Assembly (NCBI GenBank): GCA_964651755.1 | Contig: CAZYZD010000001.1 | Span: 1-64,000, forward strand | Origin: QNZT01 sp964651755 | GTDB lineage: Bacteria; Campylobacterota; Campylobacteria; Campylobacterales; QNZT01 | Reading direction: 5' to 3' | Length of the DNA: 64,000 nt | Shown here: positions 1 through 8,368 of the stretch, piece after piece | How the letters are laid out: the number at the start of each line of letters is the position of its first letter | Numbering within the stretch: position 1 is the stretch's first letter | Translations under genes and position numbers: made by a program | The notes under the pieces: generated by a model | What the model was told of the DNA's origin: nothing | What the model saw: the letters and a program-made list of their open reading frames with translations, nothing else | Database searches by the model: none

Positions 1-47
1 CTGCCATATAGGGGGAGGGGAACCATAAGTATAACAGAAAAAATAAT

Positions 48-707
48 TTAAATCAAGAGTTTTGATGCAATACCGACAGCAGCTGTTTCACTTTTAAGGA
101 TTAAATCTGTTTTGAGACCTATTTTATGACTTTTTTTCAGTTTTTCTCGCTCTTCTTCACTAAAACCACCTTCACATCCAATTAAAATTGATTCAACTTC
201 TGACCACTCTTTTGTACCGTCAAAATCGAGAACAGCAATTTCACTGTATTTCTTCAATACATTATCAAGAGTTTCTATAATTTCTATTTTCATCAAATCA
301 CTTCTGCCGCATTGCTGAGAAGAGTTGATTAAAATTTTTTCTATTCTGTTGAGATCAAGTTTGAAATTTCGCTGACTACGATCACAATATACAAAAGTAA
401 TTTTTGCAACACCTAATTGATTTAACATAGGCAGCGTTTTCTCTATGATTTTGATATCGATAATACACCAAATCAGGTGCACTCCTCCGCTTCTTTTTGT
501 TTCTTTTTGTGCTTTAACAAATTTTAGGAGGGCTTCCCTTCGCATAATTTGGACAATTTTGTACTGATATAATATATCATCCTGCAAATTGCGGAGATAA
601 ACAAATTCTCCTTCATGTAAACGTCGTACTTTAAAAAGATAACGGTGGTTTTCGCCATTTATTTGAAGTTCTGAAGCACCTGCATCTTTATCATAAAGAT
701 ACTGCAT
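48..707 (-). CDS. rsmE: 16S rRNA m3U1498 methyltransferase RsmE
   Basis: This 219-residue protein matches the RsmE family, SPOUT-class enzymes that N3-methylate U1498 of 16S rRNA in the assembled 30S subunit. The N-terminal PUA-like part (residues 1-70) is basic. The C-terminal SPOUT knot shows the SAM-binding segments GCEGGFSEEE (177-186) and LKSETAA (204-210). The family normally has IGPEGG at the first site, and here a cysteine replaces the proline. Length is slightly below the usual 230-245. The start codon lies inside the next upstream gene (17-bp overlap), so the two are probably co-transcribed. Confidence 0.93.
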   Translation of the reverse strand: MQYLYDKDAGASELQINGENHRYLFKVRRLHEGEFVYLRNLQDDILYQYKIVQIMRREALLKFVKAQKETKRSGGVHLIWCIIDIKIIEKTLPMLNQLGVAKITFVYCDRSQRNFKLDLNRIEKILINSSQQCGRSDLMKIEIIETLDNVLKKYSEIAVLDFDGTKEWSEVESILIGCEGGFSEEEREKLKKSHKIGLKTDLILKSETAAVGIASKLLI

Positions 708-1128
708 ACATTATTACCGCTACAATTATTATGAGCGCAATATCTGTCATATATTTTTTCCTGGCATACATTTTAAACAATTTCTGAGATTCAATATCAA
801 CCTCCCGTGTACGTTTAAAAACCTGATGAAGTTTTGCACTTGTAAAAATTATCCATCCAAGTGCTCCAACCATCATCACAACTTGCCATGTTACAACTAG
901 ACCCGTTGCACCAAATACAACCAATCCTGTAAAAAAAAGTGCTGCCAACATAAAATAGTATTGCAGAGCAACACTTTCGACACGATTGGAAAAACCGCGA
1001 AATTCTCTATCCTGATTAATAAATACAAGGCTTAGCAACGCCAACAAGAGTGCTAACACAATAAATATAATATGCAGAGTTATTGACATTGATATGAGAT
1101 CATTCATTGCTTCCATAGAGCACTCCAA
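691..1128 (-). CDS. small four-helix inner-membrane protein, unknown function
   Basis: This 145-residue protein is hydrophobic with about four membrane segments (roughly residues 12-35, 52-75, 77-97 and 125-143) and a short charged loop (98-122). No catalytic motif is visible and I do not recognise the family with confidence; it resembles the many uncharacterised small integral-membrane proteins of Campylobacterota. A purine-rich site (GGAGTGC) lies just before the ATG. It precedes rsmE and overlaps it by 17 bp, which suggests one transcript but gives no functional clue. Confidence 0.7.
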   Translation of the reverse strand: MECSMEAMNDLISMSITLHIIFIVLALLLALLSLVFINQDREFRGFSNRVESVALQYYFMLAALFFTGLVVFGATGLVVTWQVVMMVGALGWIIFTSAKLHQVFKRTREVDIESQKLFKMYARKKYMTDIALIIIVAVIMYAVSL

Positions 1129-1436
1129 ATTTTTTTTACCGTTATTATAGCGCAGAGAGTTGAAGTTACTTCAAAATATAATAGTTATCTATATTTTACA
1201 ATCAAATATAAAAGATTACAAAAACTTTATTTATATTATAAAGATATCTATCTCCAGTTTTTATTAAAAATAAATATATTTAATTATCTATAAACATTTC
1301 AATCATATATTTACTCTTAAATCATAAGAAAAAAGTAAAATATAAGAGTGAATTGATTATAGTATATAAATCAAAACTTCTATAAGGCAAGGACATTTAA
1401 ACTTTTCCTTACCAAAACAGATGTAAAAGAGGTAAA
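1129..1436. other. 308-bp AT-rich divergent intergenic region
   Basis: No open reading frame or RNA gene is apparent here. The region separates the divergent membrane-protein gene and the ExeA-like ATPase gene, so it should contain both promoters. It is very AT-rich. Two weak structures are visible: TTGATT and AATCAA arms 10 bp apart near 1353-1375, and an imperfect hairpin GGCAAGGA...TCCTTACC at about 1386-1413 that would lie in the leader of the ATPase mRNA. Confidence 0.5.
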
Positions 1437-2240
1437 ATGAATCAATTTGCAGAGGCAAAAAAACTGTTCTATGACGACTTTGACTTAAGTGGATATTTTG
1501 ACAGTCTTACCTTTGAATATGCGAAAAAGCAACTTATCGATGTTATGAAAACACATGAAGTTCCACTGGTTTTTTTACTAGGGAATCCAGGTACAGGAAA
1601 AAGCTTTCTGTTAAACTATATTCAGCAAAAAGTCACAAGTGTCAAAGTAGCAAAATATTTTACACATCCTTATTTCGATGAAAAAGAATTTCTTGAGACA
1701 CTTCTTAGTCTGGCAGGAAAAAATATCGAACATAATGAGTACTCGACAGAACAACTTATTTCACGATTAAAGCGTGCATTTGGAGATTTGGAGTATACTG
1801 TTTTCATTGACGAAGCACAACTCTTGACAGAAGATCAGGTTGAATTAATACGTATATTAAGTGATCAGAAAATTTTTCAATTTGTTTTAGCTATGCATAA
1901 AAGAGAAGGAAACTATATCCTCTCAAAAGATCACTTTAAATCCCGCACCACCAAAAAAATAGAGCTTGAGGGACTTACAGATAAAGAGATAGGACGATAT
2001 ATCGAGAGTCGCCTCCTTTCAAACAACTTTTCAGATATTGCATCTATGTTTAAACGCTCTCATGTCAAATTTATCAAAGAGCATTCACACGGTAACTTCA
2101 GAACAACAAAAAAAATTGTTAAAACTGTACTGGAAATTTTAAATATTGCAAATCGGGAAAATTACAAGAAATATAATAAACTCAATAATACCACCCTTAC
2201 TATGGCAGCCATTGATACAGGACTAATCAATGTTAAATAA
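1437..2240 (+). CDS. ExeA/MshM-like AAA ATPase
   Basis: This 267-residue AAA+ ATPase has a Walker A motif GNPGTGKS (49-56) and a Walker B/DEAQ motif VFIDEAQ (122-128), with a C-terminal helical region (about 185-255). This is the architecture of the ExeA/GspA/MshM ATPases used in type II secretion, MSHA pilus assembly and exopolysaccharide loci, and also of TniB-like ATPases. No transposase is nearby, so the secretion/pilus-type role is favoured. It overlaps the next gene by 11 bp; that gene encodes a membrane-anchored TPR protein, as is common for ExeA/MshM partners. The substrate system is not in the window. Confidence 0.75.
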   Translation: MNQFAEAKKLFYDDFDLSGYFDSLTFEYAKKQLIDVMKTHEVPLVFLLGNPGTGKSFLLNYIQQKVTSVKVAKYFTHPYFDEKEFLETLLSLAGKNIEHNEYSTEQLISRLKRAFGDLEYTVFIDEAQLLTEDQVELIRILSDQKIFQFVLAMHKREGNYILSKDHFKSRTTKKIELEGLTDKEIGRYIESRLLSNNFSDIASMFKRSHVKFIKEHSHGNFRTTKKIVKTVLEILNIANRENYKKYNKLNNTTLTMAAIDTGLINVK

Positions 2241-2886
2241 CAACTTTAGCAAACTTATCAAACTTTATGAAAAATATAGAAGACAGCAACGCAATCAAAT
2301 GCTCCTTAAATTGCTTGCATTGATTGTAATAATTACAGCAGGGTATCTTATCTATATGCAAAACAGTAAATCTTCGGTACCATCAGTTACTGCTGAAAAT
2401 AGCAGCAAAATCAATACAGCTGCTTCATCATCTGGCTCATCTGCTGCAGATTCCTCTACTCCTATACAAAATAGTATAACTGCACCGGCAAATAGTGCAC
2501 CAACTCAACCGGCTGAAATAGAAAAACAAACGCAAAATACAAATAACAAAATCTCTGAGAAAAAAGAATCCAAAGAAGACCTTTTTCAACTTAAACCAAC
2601 CCAACGTGAAGGTTTATATAAGATGTTGGTTGACTATAAAGATCAAAAATCTTATAAAACAGCTATCAGAATAGCACAATTTTACCTTTTACAAAAAGAA
2701 TATAAAAAAGCAGTAAAATGGGCTGTCGAAGCAAGTAAAAAAGACCCTTCTCAGGCACAGTCATGGATTATCTATGCAAAAGCGAAAATAGCACTCGGAA
2801 AGCCGGAAATTGCAAAACGAGCGCTTTCTATTTATTTAAAACATAACTCTTCACAGGAAGCACAGGACTTTCTTAATTCTTTATAA
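2230..2886 (+). CDS. membrane-anchored TPR protein (MshN-like partner of ExeA-type ATPase)
   Basis: This 218-residue bitopic protein has a short basic cytoplasmic tail, one membrane segment (about 23-43), a low-complexity Ser/Ala/Thr/Asn/Pro linker (48-115) and a helical TPR-like periplasmic region (about 125-215, including a 'YKKAVKWAVEASKKDPSQAQ' type helix pair). The layout resembles MshN/GspB-type accessory proteins. It starts inside the ATPase gene with an 11-bp overlap, so translational coupling is likely. A terminator-like hairpin follows. The functional assignment rests on architecture and neighbour, not on a conserved motif. Confidence 0.65.
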   Translation: MLNNNFSKLIKLYEKYRRQQRNQMLLKLLALIVIITAGYLIYMQNSKSSVPSVTAENSSKINTAASSSGSSAADSSTPIQNSITAPANSAPTQPAEIEKQTQNTNNKISEKKESKEDLFQLKPTQREGLYKMLVDYKDQKSYKTAIRIAQFYLLQKEYKKAVKWAVEASKKDPSQAQSWIIYAKAKIALGKPEIAKRALSIYLKHNSSQEAQDFLNSL

Positions 2887-2892
2887 ATAAAC

Positions 2893-2940
2893 AAAAGGTC
2901 TGAAGATCAATATTTTACAGCTCTTATCTTTAGACCTTTT
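2893..2940 (+). terminator. rho-independent-type terminator after the ATPase/TPR pair
   Basis: The arms AAAGGTCT and AGACCTTT pair perfectly and are extended inward by AAGAT/ATCTT after one mismatch. The 3' arm runs into a short T stretch. It lies 7 bp past the TPR gene stop codon. Confidence 0.65.
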
Positions 2941-2965
2941 ATGATAAGACTTCTTTACTTTTTGC

Positions 2966-2971
2966 TACAAT
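2966..2971 (+). promoter_or_regulatory. candidate extended -10 (TGCTACAAT) for moeA
   Basis: TACAAT preceded by TGC forms an extended -10 element about 30 bp upstream of the moeA ATG, between the preceding terminator hairpin and the gene. No good -35 is visible at 17 bp, so the call rests on the extended -10 alone. Confidence 0.35.
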
Positions 2972-3001
2972 ACAAAACTATTATCAACATGAAGGACAAT
3001 T

Positions 3002-4210
3002 ATGGCTGTAACTATTTATGAAGCACTACAATTAATAGAAAAAAGTATACCTGCAATCTCTACAGAAATAATTCCAATTGAAAATGCTTTAAATAGAGTA
3101 GCATCAAGAGATGTAAAAGCGACCCTTGCACTGCCCACTTTTAACAATTCTGCAATGGATGGTTACGGACTTAAAGGAGAAGCTAAAGAGTATACCCTTA
3201 TAGGTAAAATCCTTGCCGGAGACAGTCATACATACACTTTAAAAGATGGTGAATGTATCAAAATTCTCACCGGTGCACAAGTCCCAAATAGTGTCGAGCG
3301 TATTATTCCACAGGAAAATACAGAACAAAATAAAAATATTATCAAAATTATTAAACCCGTCAAAATCGGTGCAAACATTCGCCATATGGGAGAAGATATT
3401 CATGAAGGAGAGACAATCATTAAAGCCGGTAGTGGTGTCAACTCTACACATATTGCTTTACTCGCCAGTCAGGGAATTACCCATATAGAAGTTAATCGTA
3501 AAGTCAAAATAGGCGTATTTGCCAGTGGAAGTGAACTTAAACTACATTTTGAAAAACTAAATAACGCACAAGTATATAATTCCAATACTCTTTATCTGCT
3601 TGCCCGCAGTCAGGAACTACATTGTGAAACACGCTTTGTCGGAAAGAGTGAAGATAGTGTAAATTCTCTAAAAGCACTTGTCAAAGCTGCTCTTGACTGT
3701 GATCTTATTGTTACAAGCGGTGGTGTGAGTGTAGGTGAAGCAGACTTTACGAAAGAAGCATTCAGTGCCTTGGGAATGGAAATATTCTTTAACAAAGTGC
3801 AGGTCAAACCTGGGAAACCTACAACATTTGGTAAAATAGGAAACACGCTTGTACTAAATCTTCCCGGTAACCCACTTGCTGCCGCATTGAATTTTGAATT
3901 ATTCGGTACTTTTATCATCCATGCCCTTCAAGGTTTGACAGCAAAATATCACAATTATATTTTAACTCCTCTATCAAGGAAAATAGATTCTCCCCGACCT
4001 GTTGCGAATATTGTTCCAGGATGGTTTGACGGTCAAACTTTCACACCCAGCACCAAATATGCACCAGGGATGGTTAATGTATTAAGCCATTGCAATGGTG
4101 TAATCATTATTGATCCTGAAACCAATATAGCAGAAGAAGGAAAAATTGTTAAATTTTTACCAATACGATGGGATTTTTTAAAAAATAATTTTGAAGAAAT
4201 TATGAGTTAA
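3002..4210 (+). CDS. moeA: molybdopterin molybdenumtransferase MoeA
   Basis: This 402-residue protein inserts molybdate into adenylylated molybdopterin, the last step of Mo-cofactor synthesis. Family signatures are present: TFNNSAMDGYG (46-56), a TGAQVP segment near residue 90, TSGGVSVGEAD near 240, and KPGKPTTFGK followed by LPGNPLAA in the catalytic domain. Length is typical (about 400). The start follows an AAGGACA ribosome site. It stands alone on the plus strand and converges on a cytochrome gene across a bidirectional hairpin; moaA is only 1.3 kb away on the other strand, so cofactor genes are clustered. Confidence 0.95.
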   Translation: MAVTIYEALQLIEKSIPAISTEIIPIENALNRVASRDVKATLALPTFNNSAMDGYGLKGEAKEYTLIGKILAGDSHTYTLKDGECIKILTGAQVPNSVERIIPQENTEQNKNIIKIIKPVKIGANIRHMGEDIHEGETIIKAGSGVNSTHIALLASQGITHIEVNRKVKIGVFASGSELKLHFEKLNNAQVYNSNTLYLLARSQELHCETRFVGKSEDSVNSLKALVKAALDCDLIVTSGGVSVGEADFTKEAFSALGMEIFFNKVQVKPGKPTTFGKIGNTLVLNLPGNPLAAALNFELFGTFIIHALQGLTAKYHNYILTPLSRKIDSPRPVANIVPGWFDGQTFTPSTKYAPGMVNVLSHCNGVIIIDPETNIAEEGKIVKFLPIRWDFLKNNFEEIMS

Positions 4211-4241
4211 AAAGAGTAAGGTATATTACCCTACCCTTTTT
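4209..4241. terminator. bidirectional terminator between moeA and the cytochrome gene
   Basis: AAAAAGaGTAaGGTA pairs with TACCcTACcCTTTTT around a short TAT loop, giving A-tract and T-tract flanks suitable for termination in both directions. It sits exactly between two convergent genes. Confidence 0.65.
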
Positions 4242-4248
4242 AAAATTT

Positions 4249-4884
4249 TTATTTTAAAGTTGAAATATATTCAGAAACAGCTTTCATGTCAGCATCGCTC
4301 ATAGAAGCAACTTGACCTTTCATTACACCTTTCATATTTCTACCATATGTTCCGTCTTTGTATCCTTTTAATGCTTCTTCAACTTTTGCAGCATCCCATC
4401 CAGCTATTACTTTACTTGCACCTAAAGCTTTTTTCTCAGCTTTGGCACCATGACAAGCTGCACATTTTTTATAAACTGCCGCACCGTCTGCTCCGCCTGT
4501 TGCCGCTGCAACTGCTGCACTTCCTGCTTCTTTAGCTGACTCAACAGCACTATTTGCAGCTTCTTTAGTTGCTTCTACTGCTTTTGCTGCTGTCTCTTTA
4601 GTCGCTTCAACGGCATTGGATGCTGCTTCCTTAGTCGCTTCTACTGCTTTTGTTGCAGTTTCTTTAACTGCATCTTTAGCAGCAGTAGCCATATCTTTTC
4701 CCTCTTTTACTGCTTCTACAGCACCCGCAGCCGCACTTTTTGCAGCTTCTTTCGTTGCATCTACAGCATGTGAAGTAGACTCTTTCGCTTTTTCAGTGAC
4801 TGTTGAAGCAGCCTCTTTTGCTGAATCACCACAACCAACTAAGAATGCAGCTAAAACTAATGAATAAATAAAAGTTTTTTTCAT
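4249..4884 (-). CDS. lipoprotein cytochrome c on an 11-residue-repeat helical stalk
   Basis: The start is placed at the ATG at 4884, which follows AGGAGAGAG; an in-frame ATG 30 bp upstream lacks a ribosome site. The 211-residue product has a lipobox (LVGC, Cys18), then an Ala/Lys/Glu-rich region (22-128) built of 11-residue units such as KAVEATKEAAS and KAVEATKETAA, and then a class I cytochrome c domain with CAACH (141-145) and a candidate axial Met near the C-terminus. It is predicted to be a membrane-tethered, periplasmic electron carrier held away from the membrane by a long amphipathic helix. The stalk resembles LEA-type hendecad repeats. The redox partner is unknown. Confidence 0.88.
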   Translation of the reverse strand: MKKTFIYSLVLAAFLVGCGDSAKEAASTVTEKAKESTSHAVDATKEAAKSAAAGAVEAVKEGKDMATAAKDAVKETATKAVEATKEAASNAVEATKETAAKAVEATKEAANSAVESAKEAGSAAVAAATGGADGAAVYKKCAACHGAKAEKKALGASKVIAGWDAAKVEEALKGYKDGTYGRNMKGVMKGQVASMSDADMKAVSEYISTLK

Positions 4885-4963
4885 ATTTCTCTCTCCTGAT
4901 ATAATATTTTTCATTATCTATTCTACTCTTTCATAATAAAAAGAACATTAGATTAAATATTAC

Positions 4964-5545
4964 CTAGAGAGGCTTAGGGTTTATAAATATTTCACCTTTA
5001 AGAAGTTTATCCCACATTGCACTGTCACTCCATTCTTTTTTAATCTGCTCACTAAAAACTATTTTTTTTAAATCTATCTCACCCATCACTTTACTATATG
5101 CATCTTCTCTGAACCCCTGTGCATATCCGGTATCGGTTTCATGAACTATTATACTATGTACACGAACCTCTTTTTCTCCATTTTGCATTTTTGTCTGTGC
5201 CAAAAGTGTATCGATCATCAAAAATATTACACGGCTAAACTGTTCTGCAGAGGGGGAGACAGGTAAACTGATCCATCGTCTGCTGAATTTTTTAATCGCA
5301 GCAATATATTCAGCATCATCTTTATCCCAAAATGCAGTAGCATGATCAAATGAATCTATCAACTCTTTAATAGTCGTTTTTGTAAGTCCAAAATCATATA
5401 CCATTTGCCCCTGATCAAGATAATTTGACTCAAATAAGACCTCAACTTTATAAGAGTGCCCATGAATACTGTATTTACATCGTTCACTGGTACAACCCCG
5501 GACGATATGTGCATTTTCAAATTTAAAGAGTTTTCGGATTATCAT
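4964..5545 (-). CDS. queD: 6-carboxytetrahydropterin synthase QueD
   Basis: The product (193 residues from this ATG) belongs to the 6-pyruvoyl-tetrahydropterin synthase/QueD family, which makes 6-carboxy-tetrahydropterin from dihydroneopterin triphosphate for 7-deazaguanine (queuosine) synthesis. Visible family features are the zinc histidines in FENAH and HGHSY (near residues 13, 28 and 30), a catalytic Cys in CKYSIHGHSY, and DHATAFW. It is longer than E. coli QueD (about 120), with an insertion before the HETDTGYA segment. ATG 5545 is preferred to the TTG at 5551 because of GGGTGG spacing. It is adjacent to moaA with stop and start sites almost overlapping. The window also carries tgt, the queuosine insertase. 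Confidence 0.88.
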   Translation of the reverse strand: MIIRKLFKFENAHIVRGCTSERCKYSIHGHSYKVEVLFESNYLDQGQMVYDFGLTKTTIKELIDSFDHATAFWDKDDAEYIAAIKKFSRRWISLPVSPSAEQFSRVIFLMIDTLLAQTKMQNGEKEVRVHSIIVHETDTGYAQGFREDAYSKVMGEIDLKKIVFSEQIKKEWSDSAMWDKLLKGEIFINPKPL

Positions 5546-5547
5546 AA

Positions 5548-6513
5548 TCAACCACCCGTTTCATAAAACGCTCTGTTTGATTTTTCATTTTCTTCACTAC
5601 TCCAGCGATTCTCTTTTGGTTTATCTTTAAGCACACTTTTCAAAACTTCGACAGCCTTTGAGACATCTCCTTTCTGTACAGCTTCTTTAATACTCATCGC
5701 TTCATCAAAATAGAGACACGGAATCAAATAACCTTCTGCCGTCAAACGAATACGGTTACAAGACTCACAAAAATCATGTTTGTGTGGATCGATCAATCCA
5801 AATTTATATCCATCTTCCAGCAAATAGGAGAATGAAGGGCTGCTTCCTTCTCTTCCTACTTTTTTAATAATATATTTCTCTTTGATTTTATCAAGTATCT
5901 CTTTCCCCAGCATTCCTTTGATGCTATCATTTGCCATAGCATTTTCCATATACTCTATAAAACGAACTTCAATACCTCTGGCTTTACAATAATCCATAAT
6001 ATCTACAATCTCATGATCATTGATACCTTTCAAAGGAACCATATTTATCTTTACTTTCAAGCCAACCCGAAGAGCTTCTTCTATACCTTCAAGAACATCT
6101 TCCAATACATCCTTCTGCGCAATTTGATGTGCAATTTCTCGATTTAATGAATCGAGAGAAATATTTAAACGCTTCAATCCTGCATCTTTCAATCTTTTTG
6201 CTGTCTGTTTCAGGAGATAACCATTGGTTGTCAATGCAAGATCAACATCAGGATTATGATTGTATATCATAGAAACAAATTGATCCAGACCTTCTCTAAG
6301 TAAAGGCTCTCCCCCCGTAATACGAACCTTGTTTATTCCCTCATCCATTGCAGCTTTGATAAATAAAAAAAGCTCTTCAAGTGAAAGCAGATTTTCTCTG
6401 GGCACCCATGAAAAAGGTTTATCCGGCATACAGTATTGACAGCGAAAATTACACCGCTCTGTCACCGATACCCGCAAATAATTTACTACTCTGTTATGTC
6501 CATCTATTAACAT
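5548..6513 (-). CDS. moaA: GTP 3',8-cyclase MoaA
   Basis: This radical-SAM enzyme of 321 residues catalyses the first step of molybdopterin synthesis from GTP. The N-terminal cluster motif CNFRCQYC (C21, C25, C28) and RITGGEPLLR bind the SAM cluster. A C-terminal FCESCNRIRLTAEG...PC motif (about 250-270) ligates the second 4Fe-4S cluster. The protein ends in the conserved Gly-Gly tail. Length is typical. It is the upstream partner of queD in a two-gene unit. Confidence 0.96.
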   Translation of the reverse strand: MLIDGHNRVVNYLRVSVTERCNFRCQYCMPDKPFSWVPRENLLSLEELFLFIKAAMDEGINKVRITGGEPLLREGLDQFVSMIYNHNPDVDLALTTNGYLLKQTAKRLKDAGLKRLNISLDSLNREIAHQIAQKDVLEDVLEGIEEALRVGLKVKINMVPLKGINDHEIVDIMDYCKARGIEVRFIEYMENAMANDSIKGMLGKEILDKIKEKYIIKKVGREGSSPSFSYLLEDGYKFGLIDPHKHDFCESCNRIRLTAEGYLIPCLYFDEAMSIKEAVQKGDVSKAVEVLKSVLKDKPKENRWSSEENEKSNRAFYETGG

Positions 6514-6588
6514 CTTCCCTAACCCCTAAATGTAAATTTCGTTTTGCCGATATTATAGCAAACCAATCCAATATTAAAGGAGCATCGT

Positions 6589-7101
6589 ATGAGTGCACCC
6601 ATACCGAACAACCGTGAACGAATCATGAATAATGATGATTTTATCGTTTCCAAAACAGATACAAAAGGTAAAATTACCTATTGTAATGAGATTTTTATGG
6701 AGATGGCACAACTTCCAGAATCCGAACTTCTGGGAAAACCCCATAGTATCGTAAGACATCCGGATATGCCCAAAATAGTATTTAAACTTCTTTGGGATTA
6801 TATACAACATGGTAAAGAGATATTTGCCTATGTTAAAAATCTTTCCGCTGATGGCAGTTATTACTGGGTTTTTGCAAATGTTACTCCTTCTTATGACAAT
6901 AACAACAATATTATTGGCTACTACTCTGTACGCATCAAACCAAATCCCAAAGCACTTGAAGTTATAAAACCGCTTTATGAAAAGCTAAAAGCGATTGAAA
7001 GCGGAGGTGGCATCGCTGCCGCAGAAACATATTTGAATAATTTACTGAAAGAAAAAGGAGTAAGCTATGACGAGTTTATTATCGCGATCCAAACATCATA
7101 A
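6589..7101 (+). CDS. Aer/CetB-type PAS redox sensor protein
   Basis: This 170-residue soluble protein is essentially one PAS domain (about 12-120) with a short helical tail. The segments GKITYCNEIF, LLGKPHSIVRHPDMP and DGSYYWV are those of the FAD-binding PAS domains of Aer and CetB energy-taxis sensors. No membrane segment is present. It overlaps the following chemoreceptor gene by 35 bp, and in CetA/CetB systems a PAS protein signals through a separate receptor, so the pair probably forms a split redox/energy taxis receptor. A close paralogue (50036-50557) ends the nos operon. FAD binding is inferred from the family. Confidence 0.85.
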   Translation: MSAPIPNNRERIMNNDDFIVSKTDTKGKITYCNEIFMEMAQLPESELLGKPHSIVRHPDMPKIVFKLLWDYIQHGKEIFAYVKNLSADGSYYWVFANVTPSYDNNNNIIGYYSVRIKPNPKALEVIKPLYEKLKAIESGGGIAAAETYLNNLLKEKGVSYDEFIIAIQTS

Positions 7102-8368
7102 TCAATCTACAAACAAGACTGCCCTATTACAAAAAATAAATCAGGTAGTGGAAGAAGCTGCCGCAGGAAACATAGAGGTACGTATCACAGGTATTAATCC
7201 CAATGATCCGATGGCACGCACTGCATGGAATATCAATAATATGCTCGACCAGGTAGAAGCGACTCTCAGAGGGACTGCAAATGCACTCCAAAGAGCTGGC
7301 GAAGGAGATACCTACAGAAAAGTATTTTGTCAAGGCTTAAAAGGAACATTTCAACAAAACTGTCAACTCTCTTCAAAAGCAGTCGATGATGTCATTGAAG
7401 CAAATAAAAGTAGACTAAAAAGTGAACTGGCTTTAGAAATTGATAAAATCAGCGGTGGTATTCGTTCAGGTATGAATGTTATTCAAGAGGATCTTATGGA
7501 AACTATTGAACTGGTAGAAGAGATTACATCTCTCTCTTCGCGCACTGCCGCACAATCTGACTCAAGTATGCAAGTTACCGCAGAACTTGCCGATAAACTC
7601 AATCATCTGGTAGAGTTGATTTCAGGAGTAACTGATGCTGCGAATTCTCTTAATGAAAGGACTGGAGAGATTACCTCTGTTGTAAATCTTATCAAAGATA
7701 TTGCAGACCAGACCAATCTGCTCGCACTCAATGCAGCAATTGAAGCAGCAAGAGCGGGAGAACACGGACGTGGTTTTGCCGTCGTAGCGGATGAAGTACG
7801 AAAACTGGCAGAAAGAACCCAAAAAGCTACAGCTGAAATTGCGATAACTGTTCAAACACTTCAGCAAGAAACTATGGATATACAATCTAGTGTAGAACAA
7901 GTCAATGAAATTGCAACTACTTCCGGTGAAACAGTTGACTCTTTCCAGGCAACACTCACTGAGTTTAATCATGATGCAAATACAACAGCTCAAAATGCAG
8001 AAAATGTTAAACGTAAAAGTTTTACAACATCGGTAAAAGCTGATCACATTATTTATAAAGCAAACATCTACAATACAGTTTTATACGATGATGGAAATAA
8101 AAGTCCACGTATCTCACATAATGACTGCAGATTTGGAAAATGGTATAACAATGAAGGTAAAAAGATGTTCGGAAATCTGCAAACATTTAAAACCATTGAC
8201 AATACACATTCAAAAGTACATAACAGTGCAAATAAAAATATTATGATTACAGATAAACCAATTAGTAAAGATGTTATTCCTGCACTTTTAGATAATTTCA
8301 AAGAGATGGAAGAAGCGAGTGATACACTCTTTAAACAACTTGATCAACTCAGCAGTGAAGCGAATTAA
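7067..8368 (+). CDS. soluble methyl-accepting chemotaxis protein with CZB zinc-binding domain
   Basis: This 433-residue receptor has no membrane segment. A HAMP-like helical region (about 20-115) is followed by the MCP signalling domain with its conserved hairpin tip DQTNLLALNAAIEAARAGE (214-232). A C-terminal CZB domain (about 320-390) shows a plausible 1Cys/3His zinc site (H327, C354 in DCRFGKWY, H381, H385). The start is supported by AAGGAG 7 bp upstream of the ATG, although it lies 35 bp inside the PAS gene. CZB receptors respond to zinc or oxidants; the PAS partner may add redox input. Its end overlaps the convergent UDG gene by 4 bp. Confidence 0.9.
   Translation: MTSLLSRSKHHNQSTNKTALLQKINQVVEEAAAGNIEVRITGINPNDPMARTAWNINNMLDQVEATLRGTANALQRAGEGDTYRKVFCQGLKGTFQQNCQLSSKAVDDVIEANKSRLKSELALEIDKISGGIRSGMNVIQEDLMETIELVEEITSLSSRTAAQSDSSMQVTAELADKLNHLVELISGVTDAANSLNERTGEITSVVNLIKDIADQTNLLALNAAIEAARAGEHGRGFAVVADEVRKLAERTQKATAEIAITVQTLQQETMDIQSSVEQVNEIATTSGETVDSFQATLTEFNHDANTTAQNAENVKRKSFTTSVKADHIIYKANIYNTVLYDDGNKSPRISHNDCRFGKWYNNEGKKMFGNLQTFKTIDNTHSKVHNSANKNIMITDKPISKDVIPALLDNFKEMEEASDTLFKQLDQLSSEAN

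Noticed and set aside
1129..1436. A small RNA or riboswitch in the long AT-rich gap
   Set aside because: Only weak inverted repeats are visible; no terminator-like stem with T-tract and no known riboswitch pattern.
4347..4867. Two open frames on the plus strand across the cytochrome stalk
   Set aside because: They arise from the antisense of the Ala/Lys/Glu repeat codons and have no ribosome site.
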